Shown: positions 38,578-49,246, counted from the stretch's first letter. The stretch is 64,000 nt of DNA from Nocardioides marinisabuli (GCF_013466785.1 NZ_CP059163.1:3162001-3226000), one strand, 5' to 3'. A program made the numbers and translations. Notes: generated by a model not told the origin, from the letters alone.

Positions 38578-38787
38578 ATGAGCGAAGGCGGCAACCCCGA
38601 CCAGTACTGGTTCTGCGTCAAGCACCACCGGGTCGAGACGGTCGACGACCTGTGTCCCGGCAAGCACCGGATGGGCCCCTACGACTCGCGCGAGGCCGCG
38701 GCCAACGCGCTCGAGATCGCCCAGGCGCGCAACGAGGAGTGGGACGAGGAGGACGAGCGCTGGGACGAAGCCGGCCTCGAGGACTGA
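38578..38787 (+). CDS. Conserved-looking 69-residue soluble protein
   Basis: A small acidic protein with the pattern [36 protein letters not shown]. Cys and His spacing (CVKHH ... C) could bind a metal, and the C-terminal half is a charged helix. Small proteins with this opening are familiar in actinobacteria, but the function is unknown. Leaderless: TAGTGT (38566-38571) lies 6 nt before ATG 38578; divergent from map. Confidence 0.8.
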   Translation: MSEGGNPDQYWFCVKHHRVETVDDLCPGKHRMGPYDSREAAANALEIAQARNEEWDEEDERWDEAGLED

Positions 38788-38810
38788 GCCGGAGAGGACC
38801 GAGCACGCCG

Positions 38811-39098
38811 ATGGCACGTCGACGGACCCGCCCTGCCCCGCGCCCCGACGCGGCCGACCCGTGGCCCTTCGTGGGCATGGTCGGGATGGCCACGACCTTC
38901 TTCCTGTACGCCGCCAGCGCCCCCTTCACGCCCTGGTGGGTGCAGGCGCTGATGCTGCTGTGGTGGGCCTTCTGCCTGCTGGTGGCCTCGGCCTGGTTCA
39001 CCCTGCACCCGCGCTGGGTGCCGTGGGTGGCGGTGGTCTCCGCGGTGACCTGGTTCCTCGTGGTGGTCCCCGGCGGGATCTGGCTCGACTGGGACTGA
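38811..39098 (+). CDS. Small three-segment membrane protein
   Basis: A 95-residue protein, unrecognised. An Arg-rich start (MARRRTRPAPRPDAADPWPF) is followed by three hydrophobic helices (VGMVGMATTFFLYAASAPF; WVQALMLLWWAFCLLVASAWF; WVAVVSAVTWFLVVVPGGIW). Starts 23 bp after the preceding gene behind GGAGAGG, so the two form an operon. Confidence 0.78.
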   Translation: MARRRTRPAPRPDAADPWPFVGMVGMATTFFLYAASAPFTPWWVQALMLLWWAFCLLVASAWFTLHPRWVPWVAVVSAVTWFLVVVPGGIWLDWD

Positions 39099-39111
39099 TC
39101 CCCGCGTGCGC

Positions 39112-39192
39112 CGACCCGTCACCCAGGACTCGCTGACTGGTCGATGGTGCGGGAGTGACCGGTCGATGGTGCAGAAGTGACCGCTCGGCTCA
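39112..39192. repeat. 22-bp-period array between convergent genes (different unit)
   Basis: Consecutive 22-bp blocks begin at 39112, 39134, 39156 and 39178. The two middle blocks are near-identical (TGACTGGTCGATGGTGCGGG and TGACCGGTCGATGGTGCAGA starts), the first is a worn copy of the CGACCCG family and the last overlaps the reverse stop codon of the CorC-like gene. The unit differs from the GACCCGGCGC family but keeps its period and TGAC opening. Confidence 0.8.
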
Positions 39193-40479
39193 CTCCTGCT
39201 CGGCCTGCGGGACGGGGTGCACCTCGAGGCGGGTGATCCGGTGCCCCTCGACCCGCACCACGACCAGCTCGGCGTCGGCCAGCCGCACCCGGTCGCCGAC
39301 GTGGGCGACCCGGCCCAGCTGGTGCAGCACCAGGCCGGCCGCGGTCTCGTAGGGACCGTCGGGGAGCACCAGGCCGGTCGCGGCACCGAAGTCCTCGATG
39401 CTCAGCCCCGCGTCGAGCGCGGGGTCGGCCCCGGCGGTGCCGGCCCGCGCCGCGGTGAGCGGCACGTCGTACTCGTCGTGGATCTCCCCGACGAGCTCCT
39501 CCACGAGGTCCTCGAGGGTGACGATGCCGTCGGTGCCGCCGTACTCGTCGACGACCACGGCGATGTGGGTGCGGTGGTCGCGCAGCCACGTCAGCGTCGG
39601 CAGCACCTTGTTGGTGCCGGGCAGGAAGACGATCTCGCGGGCCAGCGAGGAGACCCGCGCCTGCGGGTCGGCGCCCAGCAGGTCGCGCACGTGCAGGAAG
39701 CCGCGCACGTCGTCGGGGCCGCGGCCCACCACCGGGTAGCGCGAGAACGGGTGGGCCAGCACCGTGGCGAGCGCCTCCTCGATGCGGGCCGCGGCAGGCA
39801 GCACCACCACGTCGCCGCGCGGCCGCATCACCTCGCGCAGGGTGCGGTCGCCGGCGTCGAAGACGTCGACGAGGATCTGCCGCTCCGCGGGCTCCAGGCC
39901 CTCGTGCTGGTCGACGAGGTAGCGCAGCTCCTCGTCGGACATCTCCTCGGACGCGGCGTGCGGGTCGCCGCCGAGCAGCCGCACCACCGCGTTCGTCGAG
40001 GCCGACAGGAACCACACGACCGGTCGCATCAGCGTGGCGAAGCGGTCGAGGGGCGGGCCCACCAGCAGCGCCACCCCCGCGCTGCGCTGCAGCGCCATCC
40101 GCTTGGGCACCAGCTCGCCCAGCACCAGCGAGGCGTAGGCGATCGCCAGGGTCAGCGCGATCAGCGAGACCGTGTCGGCCGCCCCCGTCGGCAGCCCCAG
40201 CGCCACCAGCGCGGGCGCGAAGTCGGGCGCGAGCGTGGAGGCGCCGTACGCCGCGGAGAAGAAGCCGGCGACCGTGACGCCGATCTGCACCGCGGCCAGG
40301 AACCGGTTGGGGTCGCGCGCGACCGCGGCCACGCGGGCGCCGCGCCCGCCCTTGCGCTCGAGCTGGTCGAGCTGCGACTCGCGCAGCGAGACCAGCGCGA
40401 TCTCGGTGCCGGCGAAGACACCCCCTACCACGACGAAGAGCAGCACGAGGCCGAGGTTGAGCAGGGTCTGGGTGTCCAA
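39190..40479 (-). CDS. CNNM/CBS (hemolysin C/CorC-type) membrane transporter
   Basis: A 429-residue protein of the family linked to magnesium or cobalt efflux. Residues 1-190 are the DUF21/CNNM membrane domain (GLVLLFVVVGGVFAGTEIALVSLRESQL; VLGELVPKRMALQ); a CBS pair follows (DVVVLPAAARIEEALATVL; EIVFLPGTNKVLPTLTWL, EYGGTDGIVTLEDLVEELVGEI), then the CorC/HlyC C-terminal domain. TTG 40479 is chosen because CAGGAG lies before it and the protein then starts MDTQTLLNLGL; a GTG/ATG further upstream (40518) would add 13 residues. Confidence 0.9.
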   Translation of the reverse strand: MDTQTLLNLGLVLLFVVVGGVFAGTEIALVSLRESQLDQLERKGGRGARVAAVARDPNRFLAAVQIGVTVAGFFSAAYGASTLAPDFAPALVALGLPTGAADTVSLIALTLAIAYASLVLGELVPKRMALQRSAGVALLVGPPLDRFATLMRPVVWFLSASTNAVVRLLGGDPHAASEEMSDEELRYLVDQHEGLEPAERQILVDVFDAGDRTLREVMRPRGDVVVLPAAARIEEALATVLAHPFSRYPVVGRGPDDVRGFLHVRDLLGADPQARVSSLAREIVFLPGTNKVLPTLTWLRDHRTHIAVVVDEYGGTDGIVTLEDLVEELVGEIHDEYDVPLTAARAGTAGADPALDAGLSIEDFGAATGLVLPDGPYETAAGLVLHQLGRVAHVGDRVRLADAELVVVRVEGHRITRLEVHPVPQAEQE

Positions 40480-40565
40480 CGGGGCTCCTGGTCGAGGTGG
40501 TCGGCCAGCATCGGGCACCCGGTTGAGGGGAACCTGAGAAGGCCCCCCCGGGCGCCCGGCGCCGG

Positions 40566-41426
<861 letters not shown>

Positions 41427-41630
41427 GGCCGAGCTCCTCGTGGTGCATCTCGCGGCTCCCTGCTGGAGTCCACGGACTGCCCCCAGGCTAGGCCCGGGGG
41501 CACGCCGGGGCCGATGTGGTGCTGCTCACGCGCCGCGCCGCGGCGGCGGCGCGGCGACGGCGTACGCCGCAGGGGTGAGCGGGCGGCGCCGGTCTGGGCG
41601 TCCGGGCCGGGCGCGGGTTAGGTTGCGCCC

Positions 41631-42644
41631 ATGCGCGTCCTGGTCTCCGGCGGTGCCGGCTACATCGGTTCTCACACGGTCCTCGCCCTCGTCGAGGCCG
41701 GTCACGACATCCTGGTCGTCGACGATTTCTCCAACGCCAAGCCCACCGTGGTGGGCCGGCTGGAGGCGCTGTCGGGGCGCCACATCCCCGTGCACGCCTT
41801 CGACCTCACCGACGTCGACAAGACCGCGCACCTCTTCGCGACCGAGGAGATCGACGCGGTCATCCACTTCGCGGGCTACAAGGCCGTCGGCGAGAGCGTG
41901 GCCAAGCCGCTGGACTACTACGAGAACAACCTCGGCTCGACCTTCTCGCTGGTGCGCGCGATGCAGCGCCACGGCGTGCACAAGCTGGTCTTCTCCTCCA
42001 GCGCCACCGTCTACGGCACCGACCAGGCCGGCGCCACCGAGGACCGCCCCACCTTCGCGACCAACCCCTACGGCTGGACCAAGGTGATGCAGGAGCAGAT
42101 CCTCTCCGACATCGCCGCCGCCGACCCCGAGTCGCGCTTCGCGCTGCTGCGCTACTTCAACCCCGTCGGCGCGCACCCCTCCGGCACGATCGGCGAGGAC
42201 CCCAGCGACGTGCCCAACAACCTGATGCCCTACATCGCCCAGGTGGCGGTGGGCCGGCGCGAGAAGCTGCAGGTCTTCGGCGACGACTACGACACCGTCG
42301 ACGGCACCGGGGTGCGTGACTACATCCATGTCGAGGACCTCGCCGCCGGCCACGTCGCCGCGCTCGAGGCCCTCGGGCGCACCACCGAGCCGGTCAGCAC
42401 CTGGAACCTCGGCTCGGGGCGCGGCACCAGCGTGCTCGAGCTGCTGCACGCCTTCGAGCGCGCCGTGGGCCGCGAGCTGCCGTACGAGGTCGTGGCGCGG
42501 CGCGCCGGCGACGTGGCGGCGTCGTACGCCGACCCCTCGAAGGCCAACGCCGAGCTCGGGTGGCGCACCGTCAGGACCGTCGACGAGATGTGCGCCGACA
42601 CCTGGCGCTGGCAGTCGCAGAACCCCGACGGCTACCCCGACTGA
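41631..42644 (+). CDS. galE: UDP-glucose 4-epimerase GalE
   Basis: Short-chain dehydrogenase-type epimerase interconverting UDP-glucose and UDP-galactose. It has 337 residues. NAD loop VSGGAGYIGSHTVLALVEAG, FAGYKAVGESV, catalytic YGWTK in FATNPYGWTKVMQEQIL, LRYFNPVGAHPSGTIGEDP and the C-terminal GTGVRDYIHVEDLAAGHV are diagnostic. ATG 41631 lies 6 nt after TAGGTT (41619-41624), a leaderless start. A GC-rich palindrome follows the stop. Confidence 0.97.
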   Translation: MRVLVSGGAGYIGSHTVLALVEAGHDILVVDDFSNAKPTVVGRLEALSGRHIPVHAFDLTDVDKTAHLFATEEIDAVIHFAGYKAVGESVAKPLDYYENNLGSTFSLVRAMQRHGVHKLVFSSSATVYGTDQAGATEDRPTFATNPYGWTKVMQEQILSDIAAADPESRFALLRYFNPVGAHPSGTIGEDPSDVPNNLMPYIAQVAVGRREKLQVFGDDYDTVDGTGVRDYIHVEDLAAGHVAALEALGRTTEPVSTWNLGSGRGTSVLELLHAFERAVGRELPYEVVARRAGDVAASYADPSKANAELGWRTVRTVDEMCADTWRWQSQNPDGYPD

Positions 42645-42649
42645 GCCCT

Positions 42650-42710
42650 CCCGCCGGCCGGCGGGCCCGGCCCGCCGGGACCACCCGGCTGGTCGTCCCG
42701 GCCGGGCCGG
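42650..42710 (+). terminator. GC-rich palindromes after galE
   Basis: CCGCCGGCCGGCGG (42651-42664) is a perfect palindrome, and GGCCCGGCC pairs with CCGGCCGGGCC about 25 nt later. The region probably ends galE transcription before nadE. Confidence 0.5.
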
Positions 42711-42731
42711 GCGGCTGACACACTGCGTGCC

Positions 42732-44786
42732 GTGGACTTCTACAACGCCTACGCGCACGGATTCGCCCGGGTCGCGGCCTGCACGCTGCCGGTGGCGATC
42801 GCCGACCCCGCCACCAACGCCGAGCGGGTGCTCGAGCAGGCCCGGCTCTGCCACGACGACGGGGTCGCGGTCGCGGTCTTCCCCGAGCTGTGCCTCTCCG
42901 GCTACTCGATCGAGGACCTGCTGCTGCAGGACGTGCTGCTCGACGCCGTCGACGAGGCCGTCGCCACGGTGGTCGCCGGCTCCGCCGAGCTGACCCCGGT
43001 GCTGGTGGTCGGGGCGCCGCTGGTCGTCGACGGCCGGGTGCTCAACTGCGCGGTCGTGGTGCACCGCGGCGAGGTGCTCGGCGTGTCGCCGAAGTCGTAC
43101 CTGCCGACCTACCGCGAGTTCTACGAGCGCCGGCACTTCGCGCCCGGCGACGACCGCCGCGGCGGCACCGTCACCGTGGCGGGCCGCTCGGTGCCGTTCG
43201 GGCCCGACCTGCTCTTCGACGCCGTGGACGTGCCGGGGCTGGTGCTGCACGTCGAGGTCTGCGAGGACATGTGGGTGCCGGTGCCGCCGTCGGCCGAGGC
43301 CGCCCTGGCGGGGGCCACGGTGCTGGCCAACCTCTCGGGCAGCCCGATCACAGTGGCCCGCGCCGAGGACCGGCGGCTGCTGGTGCGCTCGGCCTCGCAC
43401 CGCTGCAACGCGGCGTACGTCTATGCGGCCGCCGGCCAGGGCGAGTCGTCGACCGACCTGTCGTGGGACGGGCAGACGATGATCTACGAGGTCGGCGAGG
43501 TGCTGGCCGAGGGGGAGCGGTTCGTCGACGGCGCCCACCACGTCGTCGCCGACGTCGACCTCGACCACCTGCGCCAGGAGCGGCTGCGGATGGGCACCTT
43601 CGACGACAACCGGCGCACCCACGCCGAGCGCAGCGCCGGCTTCCGCACCGTGCGCTTCGAGCTGGCGCCGCCCTCGGGCGACCTCGGGCTGCGGAGGAAG
43701 GTCGACCGCTTCCCGTTCGTGCCCGACGACCCCGAGCGGCTCGCGCTGGACTGCTACGAGGCCTACAACATCCAGGTCTACGGCCTCGAGCAGCGGATGC
43801 TGGCGATGAGCAGCGAGCGCTGGCAGCCCAAGGTCGTCATCGGGGTCAGCGGCGGCCTCGACTCCACCCACGCGCTGATCGTCGCCGCGAAGGCGATGGA
43901 CCGCGCCGGCCGCCCGCGCAGCGACATCCTCGCCTTCACGATGCCCGGCTTCGCGACCGGCAGCGAGACCAAGGACTACGCCACCCGGCTGTGCGGGTCG
44001 CTGGGGGTCTCGTTCGAGGAGATCGACATCCGCCCGGCCGCCGAGCAGATGCTCGACGACCTCGACCACCCCTACTCCGAGGGCGAGCAGGTCTACGACG
44101 TCACCTTCGAGAACGTCCAGGCGGGGCTGCGCTACGACTACCTCTTCCGCCTGGCCAACCACCGCGGCGGCCTGGTCGTCGGCACCGGTGACCTCTCCGA
44201 GCTGGCGCTGGGCTGGTGCACGTACGGCGTCGGCGACCAGATGTCGCACTACAACGTCAACGCCGGGGTGCCCAAGACGCTGGTGCAGCACCTGATCCGC
44301 TGGGTCGCGGACAGCGAGCAGTTCGAGGCCGAGACCAACGACGTGCTGCGCGAGATCCTCGAGCTCGAGATCACCCCCGAGCTGATCCCGGCCACCGAGG
44401 ACGAGCCCGAGCAGCGCACCGAGGACACCGTCGGGCCCTACTCGCTGCAGGACTTCACGCTCTACCACGTGCTGCGACGTGGCTACCGGCCCAGCAAGAT
44501 CGCGTTCCTGGCCTGGCACGCGTGGCGCGACGCGGAGGCAGGAGAGTGGCCGCCGGGCTTCCCCGAGGACAAGCGCGGCGCCTACGACCTGGCCACGATC
44601 CGCGGGTGGCTCGAGGTGTTCGTGCGGCGCTTCTTCGCCAGCCAGTTCAAGCGCTCCGCGCTGCCGAACGGCCCGAAGGTCAGCGCTGGCGGCACGATGT
44701 CGCCCCGCGGTGACTGGCGGATGCCCTCCGACGCCGCCCCCACCGCCTGGCTGGCCGAGATCGAGGCGAACGTCCCCCGCACCTGA
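42732..44786 (+). CDS. nadE: Glutamine-dependent NAD+ synthetase NadE
   Basis: Two-domain enzyme converting nicotinate adenine dinucleotide to NAD with ammonia from glutamine. It has 684 residues, the size of mycobacterial NadE. The N-terminal nitrilase-type glutaminase carries the Glu-Lys-Cys triad in [25 protein letters not shown] and [11 protein letters not shown]. The synthetase domain has the ATP loop [15 protein letters not shown] near residue 380, [16 protein letters not shown] and the C-terminal [14 protein letters not shown]. The TGA stop opens a 22-bp array. Confidence 0.96.
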   Translation: MDFYNAYAHGFARVAACTLPVAIADPATNAERVLEQARLCHDDGVAVAVFPELCLSGYSIEDLLLQDVLLDAVDEAVATVVAGSAELTPVLVVGAPLVVDGRVLNCAVVVHRGEVLGVSPKSYLPTYREFYERRHFAPGDDRRGGTVTVAGRSVPFGPDLLFDAVDVPGLVLHVEVCEDMWVPVPPSAEAALAGATVLANLSGSPITVARAEDRRLLVRSASHRCNAAYVYAAAGQGESSTDLSWDGQTMIYEVGEVLAEGERFVDGAHHVVADVDLDHLRQERLRMGTFDDNRRTHAERSAGFRTVRFELAPPSGDLGLRRKVDRFPFVPDDPERLALDCYEAYNIQVYGLEQRMLAMSSERWQPKVVIGVSGGLDSTHALIVAAKAMDRAGRPRSDILAFTMPGFATGSETKDYATRLCGSLGVSFEEIDIRPAAEQMLDDLDHPYSEGEQVYDVTFENVQAGLRYDYLFRLANHRGGLVVGTGDLSELALGWCTYGVGDQMSHYNVNAGVPKTLVQHLIRWVADSEQFEAETNDVLREILELEITPELIPATEDEPEQRTEDTVGPYSLQDFTLYHVLRRGYRPSKIAFLAWHAWRDAEAGEWPPGFPEDKRGAYDLATIRGWLEVFVRRFFASQFKRSALPNGPKVSAGGTMSPRGDWRMPSDAAPTAWLAEIEANVPRT

Positions 44787-44969
44787 CCCGGCGCAGATCT
44801 CGCACTGACCCGGCGCAAATGTCGCACCGACCCGGCGCAAATGTCGCGGCGACCCGGCCAGGATCTCCCGGGTCCGGGCCGGGTGCAGGTCGGCGCCGGG
44901 TCGGCGAGAGATATGCGCCGGGTGGGCGCGAAGTATGCGCCGGGTCGGCGCGAGGTTTGGGCCTGGTCA
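44784..44969. repeat. Facing 22-bp repeat arrays between nadE and the cupin gene
   Basis: Plus-strand units begin at 44784 (the nadE stop), 44806, 44828 and 44850. Minus-strand units begin at 44969 (the stop of the cupin gene), 44947, 44925 and 44903. About 25 bp of unrelated sequence separates the two halves. The arrangement is the same as at 23126-23311, with independently varied units. Confidence 0.9.
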
Positions 44970-45815
44970 GCGGCGGCGTACGGCGGCCTTGGCGCGCTCG
45001 GCCGCGGAGATGGCGGTCGCCTTGGCGCGGTCGGCGCCGGGGCGGGTGCCGGGGGCGGTGGGGGTGAGCCCGGCGCGGCGCAGGTAGGAGTTGGCGCGCA
45101 GCACCCGGGCCTCGTCGGCGAGGGCGCGGCTGCGCCAGGTGACCGACAGCGAGATCGACAGCGCCGGGCCGTTGACGACCTTGTGCTGGGTGTACGGCGG
45201 CACGTAGATGCCGTCGCCGGGCTGCAGGTGGTGCTCGACCGGCTCCTGGACGTCGTGGTCGAGGTTGCGGTGCCCGCCACCCACCAGGCGCTCGGCCTCG
45301 TCGGCGCGGGCCTCGGGGCTGGCCCAGCGGCCGGTGACCATCGTCTTGGTGCCCTGCACCTGCAGCAGCACGTTGTGCTCGGGGTCGATGTGCGAGGGGG
45401 TCATCGAGCCGGGCGCGGAGAGGAAGACGAACCCCTCGCGGTGGTAGGCCCGCCCCGGCCCGGAGACCAGGTCCTCGATCTCGTCGAGGCAGGAGTCGAG
45501 CAGCGCGCTGTAGCGCGGGTCCTGCTCGACGTTCTTGACCACGCACCACGCGCCGTTGGTCTCCAGGCCCAGGATCATCTCGCGCAGCTCGAGGTCGAGG
45601 GTGGGGGCGCGGCCGTCGGCGACGACGTCGGGCAGTGCGCCGACGTTGTGCTCGATGCTGTCGGCGGGCAGCGAGACCGCGAGGTCGGCCAGCGCCTCGA
45701 GGGTCAGCAGGTCGTGCGAGCGCAGTGCGTGGGTCACCTCCTGCGGCTCGCCGGTCTCGCCGGCGGTGCGCAGGGCGCGCACGGACTGCTCGTCGAGGTG
45801 CAGCAGGTCGCTCAT
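44967..45815 (-). CDS. JmjC/cupin-8-type oxygenase-like protein
   Basis: A 282-residue protein with a cupin core like bacterial ribosomal oxygenases or JmjC-type Fe(II)/oxoglutarate enzymes. FVFLSAPGSMTPSHIDPEHNVLLQVQGTK supplies H-x-D, and PGDGIYVPPYTQHKVVNG supplies the distal His. The C-terminal 45 residues are Ala/Lys/Arg-rich. The substrate is unknown; hydroxylation of a protein or peptide would be typical. ATG 45815 overlaps the upstream acetyltransferase-like gene (ATGA), so the two are coupled. Confidence 0.82.
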   Translation of the reverse strand: MSDLLHLDEQSVRALRTAGETGEPQEVTHALRSHDLLTLEALADLAVSLPADSIEHNVGALPDVVADGRAPTLDLELREMILGLETNGAWCVVKNVEQDPRYSALLDSCLDEIEDLVSGPGRAYHREGFVFLSAPGSMTPSHIDPEHNVLLQVQGTKTMVTGRWASPEARADEAERLVGGGHRNLDHDVQEPVEHHLQPGDGIYVPPYTQHKVVNGPALSISLSVTWRSRALADEARVLRANSYLRRAGLTPTAPGTRPGADRAKATAISAAERAKAAVRRR

Positions 45816-46996
45816 GGGTGGTCCTCTCGTGGGGCGGGTGGGCGGCGGTGGCGGCGCACGGCCGCGGCGGTCCTGGTGGTGGTCTGCGCCCAGCGCACCG
45901 CCGGCGCGCCGCGACGCGGGCCGAGGCCGACGGCCAGGGTGACCAGGGTCCGGTCGTCGCCGTGCAGGCGTCGGGCCATCGGGTGGTCGGGGGCCGCGCA
46001 GGTGTCGACGAGCGAGGCGCCCGAGGCGTGGAAGAGCGAGAGCTGGTCGAGGTAGAGCAGCAGCCCGGGGGAGCGCGCGGCGTGCTGCTCGTCGTAGGCG
46101 ATCTTGAAGGTGAACTGGGTCGCGCCGTCGCGCAGCACCACCGCCATCGCGGCGGCCCCGCCCGTCCGGCCGCGCAGGGCCAGCAGCTCCAGGCGCCCCT
46201 CGGCGGCCAGCGCGCGGCAGGCCTCGAGGAAGAACGCCCGCTCGGCGGGTCGCGCGGCCATCGCGCCGCCGTCGGCGCCCTTCCAGCCGGAGGCCTCGAG
46301 GGCCAGGAACTGCGCGAGCGCGGCCTCGAGGTCCGACGGCGAGGCGCCGTCGGCGAGGTCGACCAGCGCCAGCCCGCCGCCGAGGTCCTCCTCGAGCCGT
46401 CGGCGCACCCGGCGCAGCTCCTTGCGCCGCCGGCCGCTCAGGCGCCGCTCGGCGTAGTCGTCGCGCTCGCGGCGGTGGGTGACCGGACGGGTCTGCTCCT
46501 CCAGGCGCCGGGTCAGCAGCCCCGACGCAGCGGCGGCCGACTCCACCTCGCGCACCACGTCGAGGTCGGTGTGGGGCAGCAGGAACCAGGCGTCGCCGGC
46601 GGTCGCAACCGCTGCGAGCGCCGCCCGCCAGCCCCGCTGGTCGAGCGTGGGGGAGACGAGCGGCGTACCCAGGAAGTGGTGGGTGTGCGCCCAGGCGACG
46701 CTCGCCCGCACCGGTGTTCGCCGCACCCGCTGGTGCGCGGCCACGGGGAGGAGCAGGTCGAGGCGCCCGGGCGCCCCCACGGTCAGCAGGCGTACGTCGT
46801 CGCCCCCCGCCAGGTGGCGCAGCGCGGGCAGCAGCACCGCGGGGCCGAGGAAGGGGTTGGCGTGGCGGGCCGAGGCGGCGAGCCGGCCCCAGGCCGCGAC
46901 GACGGCGGGGTCGCCGACCAGGTCGTGCGGGGCCAGCAGCGTGGCAGCCGAGCGCTCCGCGCCGGAGGGCGCGGCGTGGTCGACGGTGGCGCTCAC
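45812..46996 (-). CDS. FemAB/GNAT-6-type acyltransferase-like protein
   Basis: A 394-residue protein. The N-terminal part reads ASARHANPFLGPAVLLPALRHL, like BioF2/CelD-type GNAT proteins; the C-terminal GNAT half has RKELRRVRRRLEEDLGGGLALVDLADG, LALEASGWKGADGGAMAARPAERAFFLEACRAL, RTGGAAAMAVVLRDGATQFTFKIAYDEQHAARSPGLLLYLDQ. Such enzymes attach aminoacyl or acyl groups to cell-surface or lipid acceptors. GTG 46996 is chosen for the CAGGAG 5 nt upstream. It is followed without gap by the JmjC-type gene. Confidence 0.8.
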   Translation of the reverse strand: MSATVDHAAPSGAERSAATLLAPHDLVGDPAVVAAWGRLAASARHANPFLGPAVLLPALRHLAGGDDVRLLTVGAPGRLDLLLPVAAHQRVRRTPVRASVAWAHTHHFLGTPLVSPTLDQRGWRAALAAVATAGDAWFLLPHTDLDVVREVESAAAASGLLTRRLEEQTRPVTHRRERDDYAERRLSGRRRKELRRVRRRLEEDLGGGLALVDLADGASPSDLEAALAQFLALEASGWKGADGGAMAARPAERAFFLEACRALAAEGRLELLALRGRTGGAAAMAVVLRDGATQFTFKIAYDEQHAARSPGLLLYLDQLSLFHASGASLVDTCAAPDHPMARRLHGDDRTLVTLAVGLGPRRGAPAVRWAQTTTRTAAAVRRHRRPPAPREDHP

Positions 46997-47234
46997 GGGG
47001 CTCCTGGTCGCTGTCGACGGCGGGCGGGCGCGGGAGCCGCACGGGCGCGCGGGCGCGCGCCGACCCCCGCAGGTCTGGTGCCCGCGGGGAGCGGCGGCAA
47101 ACCACGACGCAGGCGCCGCGACAGGTGGTCCAGACCAGCAGTGGCGGCGCGACGTCGTGCAACCGCGCGCCGCCGCCGGGCGTAGAGCAGACGACCATCC
47201 ACCCGCAGCACCCACCGCCCGCAGGAGGCACCCC

Positions 47235-47852
47235 GTGCGTCGCTCCACCCTCGCCACCCTGGCGACCCTCACCACCGTCACCGCCGGCCTCACCGCCGGC
47301 CTCACCAGCGGCGTCGCCGCCGGCACCCAGGCCGGCAGCCGGTCCGACCCCCAGGCCGGCACCACCCGCGTCGTGCTCCCCATGGACGACTGCCGCGGCT
47401 GCCGCGTGCAGGTCTACTCCGGCCTCGCCACCGACGACCCGGCCGAGCCGCGGCTGTGGGCCTCGCTGGAGAAGCGGGTGCGCGACGGCAGGGTCGCCTT
47501 CGCGGTGCCGCACTCGCGCACCCCCGGCATGCAGGTCGTGGTCCGCGCCCCCTGGGAGGGCCACACCGGCTACGACACCTCGGTCGTCTTCCGCTACGCC
47601 GGCCTGGGTGCGGGCGAGCGGGTCGACACCGACGTCGCGCGCACCAAGAACCGGGCCAGCGGCTGCTTCGAGGGCACCTCGCGCGACAAGGTCACCCTGC
47701 CCGTCGTCGTACGACGCGTGCAGGTGCCGGGCGTGCACGGCCCGGTGGCCGGCACCCTGGCGCACCTGGAGACCACGACGCCGTGGCTCTCGCCGATGCG
47801 CCGCGCCCACGAGGGGGTCCTCGGCTCGCAGGACGTCACCGTGTGCCGGTGA
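47235..47852 (+). CDS. Secreted protein of unknown function
   Basis: A 205-residue protein with a signal peptide (MRRSTLATLATLTTVTAGLTAG and an Ala-rich end). The mature part has four cysteines (DDCRGCRV near residue 50; SGCFEG and TVC late), consistent with disulfides, and beta-rich sequence. No family recognised. GTG 47235 is preceded by GCAGGAGG. Divergent from the acyltransferase gene across 238 bp, in which no other feature is seen. Confidence 0.78.
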   Translation: MRRSTLATLATLTTVTAGLTAGLTSGVAAGTQAGSRSDPQAGTTRVVLPMDDCRGCRVQVYSGLATDDPAEPRLWASLEKRVRDGRVAFAVPHSRTPGMQVVVRAPWEGHTGYDTSVVFRYAGLGAGERVDTDVARTKNRASGCFEGTSRDKVTLPVVVRRVQVPGVHGPVAGTLAHLETTTPWLSPMRRAHEGVLGSQDVTVCR

Positions 47853-47906
47853 GACCCGGGTGAGACCCTCCGACCGGCCGGGGGCGCCCACCACTAGGCT
47901 CTGGCC

Positions 47907-49244
47907 ATGGGCAAGCAGGAAGACTTCGTTCTCCGCGCTCTCGAGGAGCGCGACGTCCGGTTCGTGCGGTTGTGGTTCACCGACGTGCTGGGGTCGTTGA
48001 AGTCGGTGGCGGTCGCCCCGGCCGAGCTCGAGAACGCCTTCGACGAGGGCATCGGGTTCGACGGCTCCGCGATCGAGGGCTTCGCGCGGGTCTTCGAGGC
48101 CGACATGCTGGCCAAGCCCGACCCGTCGACGTTCCAGATCCTGCCGTGGCGCGAGGAGGGCCCCTCGACGGCGCGGATGTTCTGCGACATCGAGATGCCC
48201 GACGGCACCCCGTCGTACGCCGACCCCCGCCACGTGCTCAAGCGCACCCTGGGCAAGGCCGCCGAGCAGGGCTTCTCCTTCTACACCCACCCCGAGATCG
48301 AGTTCTACCTCTTCAAGGGCCTGCCGGGCGCCGGTGACGAGCCGGTGCCGGTCGACCGCACCGGCTACTTCGACCACACCGCGCAGTCCGAGGGCGCCGA
48401 CTTCCGCCGCGAGGCGATCACGATGCTCGAGCAGATGGGCATCTCGGTGGAGTTCAGCCACCACGAGGCCGGCCCGGGCCAGCAGGAGATCGACCTGCGC
48501 TACGCCGACGCGCTGACCACGGCCGACAACATCATGACCTTCCGCACCGTGATCCGGGAGGTGGCGCTGAGCCAGGGCATCTGGGCCAGCTTCATGCCCA
48601 AGCCGTTCACCACCCACCCCGGCTCGGGCATGCACACCCACCTGAGCCTCTTCGAGGGCGACGAGAACGCCTTCTACGAGGCCGGCGCGCAGTACCAGCT
48701 CTCCACCACCGGGCGCCGCTTCATCGCCGGCGTCCTGCACCACGCCCCGGAGATCTCCGTGGTCACCAACCAGTGGGTCAACTCCTACAAGCGGATGATG
48801 TTCGGCGGCGAGGCGCCCTCCTACATCTGCTGGGGCCACAACAACCGCTCGGCGATGATCCGGGTGCCGATGTACAAGCCGCTCAAGGGCCAGTCGACGC
48901 GTGTCGAGCTGCGCACCATCGACGCCGCCTGCAACCCCTACCTCGCCTACGCCGCGGTCCTGGCCGCGGGCATGAAGGGCATCGAGGAGGGCTACGAGCT
49001 GCCCCGCGAGGCCGAGGACGACGTGTGGTCGCTGACCGAGCGCGAGCGCACCAGCCTCGGCATCAAGCCGCTGCCCAAGAACCTCAACGACGCGATCAGC
49101 GTCGCCGAGGACTCCGAGCTGCTGGCCGAGACCCTGGGCGAGCAGGTCTTCGACTTCTTCCTGCGCAACAAGCGCGCCGAGTGGGACGAGTACCGCGGCC
49201 AGGTCTCGGCCTTCGAGCGCGACCGCATGCTGCCGGTCCTCTGA
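47907..49244 (+). CDS. glnA2: Type I glutamine synthetase, GlnA2-like
   Basis: ATP-dependent ligase forming glutamine, or a related gamma-glutamyl ligase. It has 445 residues, the short alpha-type length. Catalytic motifs are DGSAIEGFARVFEADMLAKPD, HPEIEFYLF, HHEAGPGQQEIDLRY, KPFTTHPGSGMHTHLSLF and NNRSAMIRVP. The region that carries the adenylylated Tyr in GlnA1 reads EDDVWSLTERERTSLGIKPLP, with no Tyr, as expected for GlnA2 rather than the main regulated enzyme. ATG 47907 is 6 nt after TAGGCT (47895-47900), leaderless. It leads an operon with an amidotransferase and glnE. Confidence 0.93.
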   Translation: MGKQEDFVLRALEERDVRFVRLWFTDVLGSLKSVAVAPAELENAFDEGIGFDGSAIEGFARVFEADMLAKPDPSTFQILPWREEGPSTARMFCDIEMPDGTPSYADPRHVLKRTLGKAAEQGFSFYTHPEIEFYLFKGLPGAGDEPVPVDRTGYFDHTAQSEGADFRREAITMLEQMGISVEFSHHEAGPGQQEIDLRYADALTTADNIMTFRTVIREVALSQGIWASFMPKPFTTHPGSGMHTHLSLFEGDENAFYEAGAQYQLSTTGRRFIAGVLHHAPEISVVTNQWVNSYKRMMFGGEAPSYICWGHNNRSAMIRVPMYKPLKGQSTRVELRTIDAACNPYLAYAAVLAAGMKGIEEGYELPREAEDDVWSLTERERTSLGIKPLPKNLNDAISVAEDSELLAETLGEQVFDFFLRNKRAEWDEYRGQVSAFERDRMLPVL

Positions 49245-49246
49245 GC

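Noticed and set aside
44967..48839. A 1290-codon minus-strand frame extending through the cupin, acyltransferase and glnA2 genes
   Set aside because: Only its last 282 codons, the cupin gene, are protein-like; the rest is antisense or out-of-frame to real genes.
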